Shown piece by piece: positions 8,523 to 17,041 of a DNA stretch of 64,000 bases. The position numbers were made by a program, and so were the translations under genes. Each line of letters opens with the position of its first letter. Position 1 is the stretch's first letter. Location of the stretch: assembly GCF_007671685.1 (NCBI RefSeq), contig NZ_VCNL01000001.1:372001-436000 (forward strand). Reading direction: 5' to 3'. Below the pieces are notes generated by a model, which saw only the letters and a list, made by a program, of their open reading frames with translations, was not told the DNA's origin and did no database searches. Origin of the DNA: Halorubrum salsamenti (GTDB lineage: Archaea; Halobacteriota; Halobacteria; Halobacteriales; Haloferacaceae).

Positions 8523-9410
8523 GAAACGCGAGAAGCCTACCAGCACGCCCTTCAAGACGCATTCGACGCTGAATGTACCTCGCAGACCGAAGCGAACGAT
8601 GTGGCGGTCAACTACGATCTGAGTGGGTACGCGAAGAACGCGCTCAAACAATACGTTCCGCAACTCACGACGACATATAACGCGGACGAACTCCACGACG
8701 ACCATCCTGTCCGCTTCACCAATGAGGGACTACGGATCGACCACAAGCCCGAGAACGCTATCGAGTGGTACGTCAAAATTCCGCACCACGAGGACTACCA
8801 CCTCTGGATGCCAGCACAACCGAATCCCGACCAACGGGACTGGTTGGAAGCGTTGAACGCAGGAGACGCGGAGATGGGCGAGAGCCAGCTGTTTGAGCGG
8901 GACGGGACGTGGTATCTCCACGTCACCGCCACCCGCGAAATCGTGGAGTACGCCGAGTCCGCCGAGAATCCCGTTCTCGTTCTGGAGGATCTGACGTACA
9001 TACGGGAGTCGATGGACTACGGCGACTTCATGAACCGGCGTCTCCACGGATGGGGATTCGCCAAACTCCACGCGCAGATACGCTACAAAGCCGTCGAGAA
9101 GGGGATCCCCGTCGAGACGGTGAACCCACGCAACACGTCGAAGGAGTGCCACGCTTGCGGTGAGGTCGGGTATCGTCCGCGATAGGCGACGTTCAAGTGT
9201 ACGAACGACGCTTGCTGGATGGGCGAGTACCAAGCGGACGTGAACGGCGCGATAAATATCGCAGATCGCTACCTCAGTGGAGAGCGCCATTCAAGAGAAC
9301 ACACGGATGGCAATGACTCGGCTGAGGATGGGGGGCGTTTGACCGCCCCACAAGACACCCAAGCCGATGCTGAAACCCAGCAGGAGACGCTTGAGACGTA
9401 TGCGTCTTGA
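8523..9410 (+). pseudogene. tnpB: TnpB RNA-guided nuclease, deleted and interrupted copy
   Basis: Coding similarity begins at [14 protein letters not shown] without the N-terminal ~30 residues. At about 8935 the sequence jumps from HVTATR straight to EIVEYAESAENP. Full-length relatives have roughly 100 residues between these that include the RuvC-I motif (a GVDIGE-type segment), so catalytic Asp 1 is lost. RuvC-II (LEDL) and the first CxxC follow. A TAG at 9183-9185 then replaces what is a Gln codon in relatives, and the same frame continues with the second Zn-ribbon half and RuvC-III (YQADVNGAINIADRY) to 9410. The intact-family comparison is from memory. Confidence 0.87.
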
Positions 9411-9482
9411 AACCAGAGGGCTACACTCGGCCTGAAATCCCGTGGTGGGATTCCCGCGTCTTCAGGCGCGGGAGGAGGTCAA
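9411..9482 (+). ncRNA. TnpB-associated right end with omegaRNA-type tandem hairpins
   Basis: Just after the TnpB stop are two adjacent hairpins: aatccc/gggatt (9436-9441 with 9447-9452) and cccgcg/cgcggg (9453-9458 with 9467-9472, loop tcttcagg), then gaggaggtcaa. This matches the structured right end of haloarchaeal IS1341-type elements, which in active copies is transcribed as the guide RNA scaffold (sense-overlapping RNA). The guide would be the sequence right after ~9482. Whether it is still transcribed is unknown. Confidence 0.65.
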
Positions 9483-9747
9483 TACGGGGGAATGTACCTC
9501 CATCTAACGGGGCCGCTTTTGTCAGTGGAGTCGGTATCTCGGACGGTATACATGGGCGACCAGGCTCTCAGTGCCTCGGCCTCGCGTACGTCGAGGGCGT
9601 CGCCGACGCTCACGGCCGGGGAAAGCGCCACGGAGGCGCGCGGTTCGAAGTGTCCGACGCGGCCGTCCCGTAGCGGGTGAGGGCGTGTCGGTCGATGATG
9701 ACCACCGATTAATCGCGGGAATGAGTGTCGCTGTTTGGCGGCAGTGA

Positions 9748-10075
9748 TACGATATTTAAATAGTGGTAAGTAGTGACGACGATCGCTTATAAAAAAGCGG
9801 CGCGGTGGCGCGTCCCGGTGCGAGGTCGCCGGCGCGTAGCGCCGGCTGCCAGAGGGACCGGAGGTCCCTCGTTGGAGTCGGTCGCCCGGAGTGACGCGGA
9901 GGGCGACCGACGAGGCTGGGGAGGTGTGAGGCTGCGGTTGCGGTCCCGGTCCGGCGAGTGGAACGAGCGGGAGCGCGGAAGTCGCGGCCCGCGCAGCGAA
10001 GCGAGCAGGAACGTCTTCCAGTGGTACGGGGCGGAACTCAGAGGGACAGCCTGGAGGTCCGCCACGGGAGAGCCG
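9748..10075 (+). repeat. Dispersed intergenic repeat, copy A
   Basis: This part of the ~800 bp gene-free stretch 9411-10217 starts with atatttaaatagtgg and cgcttataaaaaagc. It shares modules with copies B and C: gcggtggcgcgt...gcgaggtcgccg (also in C), and gaggctggggaggtgtgagg and ggggcggaactcagaggg (also in B, reverse strand). It contains several perfect hairpins, for example gagggacc/ggtccctc at 9852-9870 and cggtcgcc/ggcgaccg at about 9879-9909. It sits between convergent 3' ends. Long open frames across it have no recognisable product. No gene was seen between 9483 and 9747 either. Confidence 0.7.
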
Positions 10076-10217
10076 TCGATCGCGTATAAACAGCTGCCAG
10101 CGACACCACTCGGTCACTCATACAGAACCACCGACCGATCCACGTCACCCGCTCCCGCTATCGATCGCCACTGTTCGCATACCGGCCGTACTCGGGACGG
10201 AGAGAAAGTCCCGCCGG

Positions 10218-11873
10218 TCAGAAGAACAGCCAGATGACGAGCAGCGCGTACAGCATCGCGAGCGCGATGATCGTCAGCCGGATCAGGATGTTGACGCTGA
10301 ACACGAGCCCGTTGTAGTCGTTTTTCAGGAGCTTGAGCGGGCGAGTCGTCCGACTCGTCAGGCCGACCGTCGCAGGAGCCACGTCGTCGGCGGCGCGCTC
10401 GACCGCCTCGCGCAGCGCGTCGGTGTCCGACCGCGTCGTGTTGGCGAGCTCGTGGATCGAGGCGTGGGTGTCCGTCGAGAAGACGAGGACCTCGTCGAAC
10501 TCCTCGCGGTAGTCGGCCGCCAGCTCCCGCACGTCCGGCGTGATCCCGTTGGTGTCGATCCCCATCAGCAGGACTTCTTGCCCGTCGACCGACTCGACGA
10601 GCGCCGCCACGTCCTGGTCCGCGCGGCGGACCGCGAAGCCCGCCGCGTAGTCGCGGAGGGGCGCGTCGGCGAGCCGGTCGCGGAAGTCGTCGAAGTGGCG
10701 CTTCAGCCGGTCCGCCTCCGAGGAGCCGTACAACACCTCCTTCTCCGGGCCGTTCTGGAGGTCGTGTTTGTGGAGGTCCACGAGCAGCACCTCCGACTCG
10801 TCCACGTCGCCCATGAACACGCCCGTGTCGTAGTCGTCGATCCCCTCGCCGTGGAGGTAGATCACCTGCTTGTCGCCGATCCGCCGGCCGTGAAACTCGA
10901 TCTCGCCGTAGTCGTGGTGCACCAGCCGCGACGCACGGGCGACGCAATCGGGGTCGGCGACGGCGTCGAGGATCGTCTCGGCGTCGTCCGGGTTCGAGAG
11001 GTCCTCCTTGTGCGTGCAGGGGACGTGGAGGAAGAACCCGCTTTCCCCCTCGGCGCCGTCGTTTAACGCGTCGATGACGTTCCCGCTCAGCTGGCCCCCG
11101 CCGAACCCGCCGAGCGGGCCGGGGTGGACCCACGGCGCGGCGAGGGTCAGCCGGTCGCCGTTGTCGATCGCGAGCGTCTCGACGGCGGGCTCGGCCTCGA
11201 CCCCCAGATCGAGCGAGGCGCGGTCGTTCCGCAGGATGCCGGAGGTGAGTTCGAACGCGGAGACGTCGGTGTTGCTCCGGATGAGGTAGTCCACGATCCC
11301 GAGCACCAGCACGAGGAACGCCGCCGCGATGAGGAGCGAGGCGAACGCGAACACGTGCCGGTACGTCGTGAACCCGAGGTCCCCCCCGGCGAACGCGTAG
11401 AACGCGGCGATCAGCGCCGCCGGCTCCGCGAGCCCGACGACGAGGATCCGCTTGTAGCGGTCGATCCCCGTCGAGAGGACGAGCGCGAGGATGTTGATCA
11501 GGTAGATGGTGATAAACAGGAGCCAGACGATGCTCCACGCGTTCCCCACGTCGTTGGCCCCGGAGAGGATCAACGCGTAGACGAACGTGACGAACTGGTT
11601 GATCAGCGCCAGGAAGAAGCTCCACGTCCGCGGATACCGCGGGAGGACGCGGTGGAACAGCTCTCCGGCGAACAGGAAGGGGAGCAAGAAGAGCAGGACG
11701 GCGATCGGAAGGAGGGTCGACGGTTCCGGAGACAGCGGCGTGAACGCCGAGAAGGCGGCGAACGCGACGACGCTGTAGGCCAGAGCGAGGACCGCTATCG
11801 CGGGGAGCTGCCGCGAGAGCGCCGGCACGCTGAACACCAGCCGCTGGAAGACGTCGACGTTGTCCGCGCCCAT
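10218..11873 (-). CDS. DUF2070 family membrane protein
   Basis: Product of 551 aa. The N-terminal ~200 residues hold about seven hydrophobic helices. A soluble domain of ~300 residues follows, with conserved stretches APWVHPGPLGGFGGGQLSG, FLHVPCTHKEDL and VFSTDTHASIHE, and a single helix closes the C terminus. This is the archaeal DUF2070 architecture. The His/Asp-rich soluble part suggests a metal-dependent hydrolase, but no activity is established. The ATG at 11873 directly abuts the glycosyltransferase stop (TAGATG), so the two form a tight operon. Confidence 0.9.
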   Translation of the reverse strand: MGADNVDVFQRLVFSVPALSRQLPAIAVLALAYSVVAFAAFSAFTPLSPEPSTLLPIAVLLFLLPFLFAGELFHRVLPRYPRTWSFFLALINQFVTFVYALILSGANDVGNAWSIVWLLFITIYLINILALVLSTGIDRYKRILVVGLAEPAALIAAFYAFAGGDLGFTTYRHVFAFASLLIAAAFLVLVLGIVDYLIRSNTDVSAFELTSGILRNDRASLDLGVEAEPAVETLAIDNGDRLTLAAPWVHPGPLGGFGGGQLSGNVIDALNDGAEGESGFFLHVPCTHKEDLSNPDDAETILDAVADPDCVARASRLVHHDYGEIEFHGRRIGDKQVIYLHGEGIDDYDTGVFMGDVDESEVLLVDLHKHDLQNGPEKEVLYGSSEADRLKRHFDDFRDRLADAPLRDYAAGFAVRRADQDVAALVESVDGQEVLLMGIDTNGITPDVRELAADYREEFDEVLVFSTDTHASIHELANTTRSDTDALREAVERAADDVAPATVGLTSRTTRPLKLLKNDYNGLVFSVNILIRLTIIALAMLYALLVIWLFF

Positions 11874-12905
11874 CTACGACACCCCGTATATCTCCTCTAG
11901 GTCGTCTATCGTTCGCTCGACGGAGAACCCCCCGACCGCCGCGCGGGTCGGCCTGTCGCCGTCGAGGCAGTCGGTGACGGCGCGCTCCATATCGTCGAGA
12001 TCGCCGTGTTCGAAGCGGGCCCCGTTGTCGTCGCCGATAGTGCGGTCGAACGGGGGCACGTCGGCGGCGGCGACCGGAGTCCCGCAGGCGTTCGCCTCCA
12101 GCGTCGAGAGCCCGAGCGTGTCGCAGGTCGACGCGGTGACGAAGACGTCGAGCGCGGAGTAGAACGCCGGGAGGTCCTCTCGCGGCAGGAAATCGCGGAA
12201 CTGCACGTTCGCCGGCGCGATCGCTTCGAGGTCGTCCCGGACCGGCCCCTCGCCCACCAGCTCGAACCGCAAATCGGGCCGCCGGTCGGCGAGTCGGAGG
12301 ATCTCGTCGACGTGCTTCTTCCGGGTCATCCGACCGCTGTACCCCACCGTCGGCTCGTCGCTCGCGAACTTCGAGCCTTCCACCGGCCGAAACGTGTCGG
12401 TCTCGATGCCGACGGGGAGCTTCCGCGGCGTCACGTCCCGCCGGATCCGCGAGGTGGACGCGGTGACGCAGTCGAACGACCGGAGGAACCGGTTCTCGTA
12501 GGCCACGTACGCCCGACCGGCGATCCCCGCTAGAAACTCGAGCTTGAGCCCCTGAACGAAGTAGTCTTCCACGGGCGTGTGGTGGGTGTACACGGAAGTC
12601 ACGTCGTGCTTCTTCGCGTATCGACGGCCCATCAGTCCGGTGGAGGCCGGGCCGTGACAGTGTACCACGTCGAGGTCCGGAAGCGTCGAGAGGCGTCGGT
12701 AGGTCGGGACTCGGTACTGGCTGTAAAAGGGATTCGGCAGCGACGGCACCGGTATCTCGCGCTCGTCGGGGTCGTGGCTGCTCGCCGGGTAGACGACGTA
12801 CACCTCGTGGCCGCGGTCCTCGAGCCGGTCCCGCCACGCGCGGATCGTATACGTCACGCCGTCGATGCCGGGGAAGTAGCTGTCGGTGAAGAATCCGATG
12901 TTCAT
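11874..12905 (-). CDS. GT4-family glycosyltransferase
   Basis: Product of 343 aa with a GT-B fold. The N-terminal FFTDSYFPGIDGVTY loop accepts the acceptor, and the C-terminal nucleotide-sugar site includes VGYSGRMTRKKHVDEIL and the EX7E-like region around GLSTLEANACGTPVAA. Such enzymes transfer sugars from nucleotide donors to lipids or glycans at the inner membrane face. ATG 12905 (MNIGFFTD) is chosen over an upstream in-frame ATG because the family starts at the first beta strand. It is followed without gap by the DUF2070 gene. The acceptor is unknown. Confidence 0.88.
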   Translation of the reverse strand: MNIGFFTDSYFPGIDGVTYTIRAWRDRLEDRGHEVYVVYPASSHDPDEREIPVPSLPNPFYSQYRVPTYRRLSTLPDLDVVHCHGPASTGLMGRRYAKKHDVTSVYTHHTPVEDYFVQGLKLEFLAGIAGRAYVAYENRFLRSFDCVTASTSRIRRDVTPRKLPVGIETDTFRPVEGSKFASDEPTVGYSGRMTRKKHVDEILRLADRRPDLRFELVGEGPVRDDLEAIAPANVQFRDFLPREDLPAFYSALDVFVTASTCDTLGLSTLEANACGTPVAAADVPPFDRTIGDDNGARFEHGDLDDMERAVTDCLDGDRPTRAAVGGFSVERTIDDLEEIYGVS

Positions 12906-13215
12906 GCGAGGGCTCGCCGTCGACGTGTCGTCTGTCGCGCACCACCGTCGGAACACTCACCGGGGGCAGGCGACTGCGCCGATCCACCGCTGACCGCGGC
13001 CGTCATCGCCTCATCGGCCGCCGTCGCGCCGTCGTCGCGCGCGGATCGTCCCGCAGCGCCGTTGTCGTATCCAGGCTGTGCCACGGTTGTTACGTCGCGG
13101 ATTTCCCTCGGACGTGCATCAACATTTTCATTTCCCGACCGACGCGATTCCGGTGGGAAGACGCCCGTCGCCCTGCAGCCCCACCATTAATCACTCGGAG
13201 CGCGAACGCCCGCCC
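12906..13215. other. Divergent promoter region between glycosyltransferase and nnr
   Basis: 310 bp with starts pointing both ways. The right half is relatively AT-rich (catcaacattttcatttccc near 13115) and ends with ccattaatcactcgg before nnr. A 60-codon GTG frame on the minus strand (12902-13084) ends in an ATGA overlap with the glycosyltransferase but is low-complexity and not called. Confidence 0.5.
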
Positions 13216-14688
13216 ATGATCACCAGCGATCGGATGGCGGCGGTCGACGCCAACGCCGCCGCCCTCGGCGTCCCTCGGAAGCAGCTGATGGAGTCGTCCG
13301 GCAACGCGGTCGCCCGCGAAGTCCGGGCGCTCGCCGACCCCGGTGCGAGCGTCGAACTGCTCTGCGGACGCGGGAACAACGGCGGGGACGCGTTCGTCGC
13401 GGCTCGCTTCCTCTCCGCGTACGACGTGGCCGTCCGCCTGCTCGGGCGCCCCGAGTCGATCCGGACCGAGATCGCCCGCGAGAACTGGGAGGCGCTCGAG
13501 AGCGCCGAGATTCCGACCGAGGCCGTCACCGACGCCGCCGATCTCGCGCTCGACGACCCGGACGTGATCGTCGACGCGATGCTCGGAACCGGGGTGGCGG
13601 GCGCGCTCCGAGAGCCGGAGCGCACCGCGGCGCGGCTGGTGAACGGGAGCGACGCCGCGGTCGTCGCCGTCGACGTTCCCTCCGGGATCGACGCCGACAC
13701 CGGCGAGCCGACCGGGAGCGGCGCCGGGTCGGGTGGACCCGCCGAGAGCGAGGCCGGCGAGCCGGTTCGTGTCGACGCCGACCGCGTCGTCACCTTCCAC
13801 GACGAGAAGCCCGGGCTGGCGGCGCTCGACGCCGACGTGACCGTCGCGGACATCGGCATCCCGGCGGCCGCGGAACGGTTCGCCGGTCCCGGCGACCTGC
13901 TCGGGCTCGCGCGCGATCCGAACTCCCACAAGGGGGAGAACGGCGAGGTGCTCGTGATCGGGGGCGGCCCGTACACCGGCGCGCCCTCGCTCTCGGCCCG
14001 GTCGGCCCTCCGGACGGGCGCCGACCTCGTCCGCGTCGCCTGCCCGGAGACGGTCGCGCGGACGGTACAGGGGTACTCCGCGGACCTGATCGTCCGCGGG
14101 CTTCCCGGCGACCGGATCGGTCCCGCCCACGTCGACCGCGCGCTGGAGCTCGCCGCCGGCAACGACGTCGTCGTCATCGGTCCGGGGCTCGGCGACGGCG
14201 CGAGCGAGTTCGTCCGGCGGTTCCTGTCGCGGTACGACGGGCGCGCGGTCGTCGACGCCGACGCGCTGCGCGTCGTCCCCGAGACCGACACGGACGCCGA
14301 GCTGGTCTGCACGCCGCATCAGGGCGAACTGGTGGGAATGGGCGGCGAGACCGCCGACGACCCCGACGAGCGCGCGGCGCTCGTCCGGTCGTTCGCCGAC
14401 GAGATCGGCCACACCCTGCTCGTGAAGGGCGCCTACGACGTGGTCACCGACGGCGACGCGGTCCGACTGAACCGCACTGGCAACCCGGGGATGACCGTCG
14501 GCGGGACCGGCGACGTGCTCGCGGGCGCGGTCGGCGCGCTCGCGGCCGTGACCGACCCGTTCCGCGCCGCCGCGGTCGGGGCGTACGTCAACGGGCTGGC
14601 CGGCGACGCGGCGGCCGACGAGATGGGGTACGGGCTCGTGGCGACGGACTTACCCGACCGGCTTCCCGAGGCGATGCGTGATGAGTGA
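13216..14688 (+). CDS. nnr: Bifunctional NAD(P)H-hydrate repair enzyme (epimerase/dehydratase)
   Basis: Product of 490 aa that repairs hydrated NADH/NADPH. The N-terminal YjeF_N epimerase domain (about 1-215) shows LCGRGNNGGDAFVAAR and VAVDVPSGIDADTGEP. The C-terminal ribokinase-like dehydratase domain shows NSHKGENGEVLVIGGG, VVVIGPGLGDG, CTPHQGEL and the ATP/ADP site GNPGMTVGGTGDVLAG. A Gly/Ser-rich insertion near residue 175 is probably a surface loop. ATG 13216 is the first Met matching the family start. It overlaps moaC by 8 bp, suggesting co-transcription. Confidence 0.93.
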   Translation: MITSDRMAAVDANAAALGVPRKQLMESSGNAVAREVRALADPGASVELLCGRGNNGGDAFVAARFLSAYDVAVRLLGRPESIRTEIARENWEALESAEIPTEAVTDAADLALDDPDVIVDAMLGTGVAGALREPERTAARLVNGSDAAVVAVDVPSGIDADTGEPTGSGAGSGGPAESEAGEPVRVDADRVVTFHDEKPGLAALDADVTVADIGIPAAAERFAGPGDLLGLARDPNSHKGENGEVLVIGGGPYTGAPSLSARSALRTGADLVRVACPETVARTVQGYSADLIVRGLPGDRIGPAHVDRALELAAGNDVVVIGPGLGDGASEFVRRFLSRYDGRAVVDADALRVVPETDTDAELVCTPHQGELVGMGGETADDPDERAALVRSFADEIGHTLLVKGAYDVVTDGDAVRLNRTGNPGMTVGGTGDVLAGAVGALAAVTDPFRAAAVGAYVNGLAGDAAADEMGYGLVATDLPDRLPEAMRDE

Positions 14689-15193
14689 CGATCCCGAAGA
14701 CGGCTCCGCCTCCGAGCTGACCCACACCGACGCGTCCGGCGAGGTCAGAATGGTCGACGTGGGCGACAAGCCCGACACGAGCCGTCGCGCGGTCGCGCGC
14801 GGCGAGATCCGGCTGACGCCATCGACGATCGCGGCCGTCGAGGGCGACGAGGTCGGGAAGGGCGACGTGCTGGCGACCGCCCGAGTGGGCGCAGTGCAGG
14901 CCGTCAAACACACCTGGGAGACGATCCCGATGTGCCATCAGATCCCGATCACGAACGTCGACACCGACTTCGCGGTCGGCGACGACCGGATCGAGCTGAC
15001 GGTCGCCGTGGAGACGACCGGGAAGACCGGCTGCGAGATGGAGGCGCTGGAGGGGGTGACAACCGGTCTCAACGTCGTTTGGGACATGGTGAAGGCCGCG
15101 GAGAAGGACGAGGACGGAGGGTACCCGGACACCGGAATCTCCGGCGTCGAGGTCGTCGAGAAGGAGAAACGGGCGATCGACGGCGGCGACTAA
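14681..15193 (+). CDS. moaC: Cyclic pyranopterin monophosphate synthase MoaC
   Basis: Product of 170 aa in molybdenum cofactor biosynthesis; it converts the MoaA product to cyclic pyranopterin monophosphate. Diagnostic segments are LTHTDASGEVRMVDVGDKP, the active-site PMCHQIPI and GKTGCEMEALEGVTTGLN. ATG 14681 is preferred over the adjacent in-frame GTG at 14678. It overlaps the end of nnr. A molybdopterin-dependent formate dehydrogenase lies 2 kb away, a plausible consumer of the cofactor. Confidence 0.95.
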   Translation: MSDDPEDGSASELTHTDASGEVRMVDVGDKPDTSRRAVARGEIRLTPSTIAAVEGDEVGKGDVLATARVGAVQAVKHTWETIPMCHQIPITNVDTDFAVGDDRIELTVAVETTGKTGCEMEALEGVTTGLNVVWDMVKAAEKDEDGGYPDTGISGVEVVEKEKRAIDGGD

Positions 15194-15235
15194 GGACGCC
15201 GGCGACGACCGGACGCCGAGATCGCGGACCGCGCC

Positions 15236-16960
15236 TCAGAACAGCCCGCTCACGTCGCCGTCGGCGTCGACGTCGATGTCCTCCGCGGCCGGCTCGGCGG
15301 GGAGCCCCGGCATCGTCATCACGTCCGCGGTCTTGACGACGACGAACCCGGCGCCCGCCGACGGCGACACCTCGCGGACGGTGAGCGTCCATCCCTCGGG
15401 GACGCCGGTCAGCGAGGGGTCGTCCGCGAAGGAGTACGGCGTCTTCGAGAGGCAGACGGGGAGGTCACCGTACCCCCACGCCTCGACGCGGTCGAGGTCC
15501 TCGTCGGCGCCGTCGACGTACTCGACGCCGTGGGCGCCGTACACCTCGCGAGCGACGGTCTCGATCTTCTGGCGGAGCGGGGCGTCGAGGTCGTACAGCG
15601 GCTCGAACGCCCCGGTTCCGGCGCGCTCGCGGACCAACTCCGCGAGGGTCATCGCCCCCTCGCCGCCGTCGCGGTAGGCGGTCGACCGCGCGACAGCGAT
15701 TCCCGCGTCGGAAAGCGTCGACTCCAGGGCGAGGAGTTCCGACTCCGCGTCGTCCGGGAAGACGTTGACCGCGACGACCGCGGGGATCCCGAACGACTCC
15801 ACGATCTCGACGTGGCGTTTCACGTTGTCGACGCCCGCCCGGACCGCCTCGGGGTCGGTCGCGTCCAACGTGTCGAAGTCGGCCGGCCACATCTCCAGCC
15901 CGTGCCGTTTCGCGCCGCGGACCGTCGCGACGACGACGGCCACGTCCGGGACGATCCCCTGGCGGGCGACGACGTGCGCGAACTTCTCGGCGCCGAGGTC
16001 CGCCCCGAAGCCGGCCTCGGTGACGAGGTAGTCGGCGAGCGACGCGCCGACGCGGTCGGCCACGAGCGTGTTGGTCCCGTGCGCGATGTTGGCGAACGGG
16101 CCGCCGTGGACGAACGCGGGGACGCCCTCGACGGTCTGGACGAGGTTCGGGCGGAACGCGTCGCGTAAGAGTGCTGTTGCGGCCCCCGTGACGTCGAGGT
16201 CGTCGGGCGTGACCGGGTTTCCGTCGGCGTCCTCGGCCAGCGCGATCCGACCGATCCGCTCTTTGAGGTCCGCGAGGTCCTCCGCGAGCCCGAGGACGGC
16301 CATCAGCTCCGAGGCGGCCGTGATGACGAACTCGTCCTCCCGCGGGACGCCGCGTGCGGGGCCGCCGAGTCCCACGACGGCCTCGCGGAGCGCGCGGTCG
16401 TTGACGTCGAGCGCGCGCGGCCAGTGGACGCGGCGCACGTCGATACCCGCGTCGTTTCCCTGATGGAGGTGGTTGTCGAGCGTCGCGGAGATCAGGTTGT
16501 GCGCGGCCGTGAGCGCGTGGATGTCACCGGTGAAGTGGAGGTTGATCGCCTCCATCGGAAGCACCTGCGAGTACCCGCCGCCGGCGGCGCCGCCCTTGAT
16601 CCCGAAGACGGGACCGAGGGAGGGCTCTCGGACCGCGACCGCCGCGGACTCACCCAGCCCCGAGAGCGCCTGTCCGAGCCCCACCGAGGTCACGGTCTTC
16701 CCCTCTCCCTTCGGCGTCGGGGTCATCCCCGTGACGAGTACGGTCGTTCCGTCGTGCTCGCCCGCGACCGCGGAGCGGACGGCCGACTGCGTGAGCTTCG
16801 CGATCCCGTCGCCGCGGGGTTCGATCTCGTCGCGGGTCAGCCCGAGGTCGGCCGCGACCTCCTCGATGGGCCGCGGGGTCGCTGCGCGCGCGACGGCGAG
16901 GTCGGACTCCGGTCCGTCGGCTACGTCGGCTCCGTCGACCGTCGGATCTGCGTGCACCAT
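15236..16960 (-). CDS. fhs: Formate-tetrahydrofolate ligase
   Basis: Product of 574 aa that makes 10-formyl-THF from formate, ATP and THF. The ATP site TPTPKGEGKTVTSVGLGQAL (about 82-101), EPSLGPVFGIKGGAAGGGYS and FVHGGPFANIAHGTN are typical of the family, and the length is normal. It lies 81 bp downstream of the formate dehydrogenase gene on the same strand, so formate oxidation and assimilation could be co-regulated. Convergent with moaC. PurU (29.7 kb) catalyses the hydrolysis of 10-formyl-THF back to formate. Confidence 0.96.
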   Translation of the reverse strand: MVHADPTVDGADVADGPESDLAVARAATPRPIEEVAADLGLTRDEIEPRGDGIAKLTQSAVRSAVAGEHDGTTVLVTGMTPTPKGEGKTVTSVGLGQALSGLGESAAVAVREPSLGPVFGIKGGAAGGGYSQVLPMEAINLHFTGDIHALTAAHNLISATLDNHLHQGNDAGIDVRRVHWPRALDVNDRALREAVVGLGGPARGVPREDEFVITAASELMAVLGLAEDLADLKERIGRIALAEDADGNPVTPDDLDVTGAATALLRDAFRPNLVQTVEGVPAFVHGGPFANIAHGTNTLVADRVGASLADYLVTEAGFGADLGAEKFAHVVARQGIVPDVAVVVATVRGAKRHGLEMWPADFDTLDATDPEAVRAGVDNVKRHVEIVESFGIPAVVAVNVFPDDAESELLALESTLSDAGIAVARSTAYRDGGEGAMTLAELVRERAGTGAFEPLYDLDAPLRQKIETVAREVYGAHGVEYVDGADEDLDRVEAWGYGDLPVCLSKTPYSFADDPSLTGVPEGWTLTVREVSPSAGAGFVVVKTADVMTMPGLPAEPAAEDIDVDADGDVSGLF

Positions 16961-17041
16961 ACCGAAGCCTTCTCTCGGGACGGTTATGAGTCTTGGAAGC
17001 GTTCTCGGCCGATAAAAAACCGGTCGCGGGACGGCGAGCGT

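Larger units (their letters stand above)
8013..9482. mobile_element. Remnant of two opposed IS200/IS605-type (IS1341-like) elements
   Basis: A ~1.47 kb block consisting of the C-terminal half of one TnpB gene on the minus strand, abutting at about 8521 a deleted TnpB gene on the plus strand, followed by a hairpin-rich right end. No TnpA (Y1 transposase) is present, so neither could move by itself. The junction lacks both 5' ends, which suggests one element inserted into the other followed by deletion. It lies between the flippase stop and repeat copy A. Confidence 0.85.

Noticed and set aside
8523-9410. Idea that the deleted TnpB is a TldR-type nuclease-dead RNA-guided regulator
   Set aside because: It also lacks the N-terminal region and has a nonsense codon, so it cannot make a complete guide-binding protein.
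9479-10117. 212-codon minus-strand frame across repeat copy A
   Set aside because: Pro/Arg-rich translation typical of non-coding GC-rich DNA; it spans a repeat with hairpins.
12902-13084. 60-codon GTG frame on the minus strand ending in ATGA at the glycosyltransferase start
   Set aside because: Low-complexity Ala/Gly/Asp/Arg composition and no recognisable domain; overlap may be chance in GC-rich DNA.
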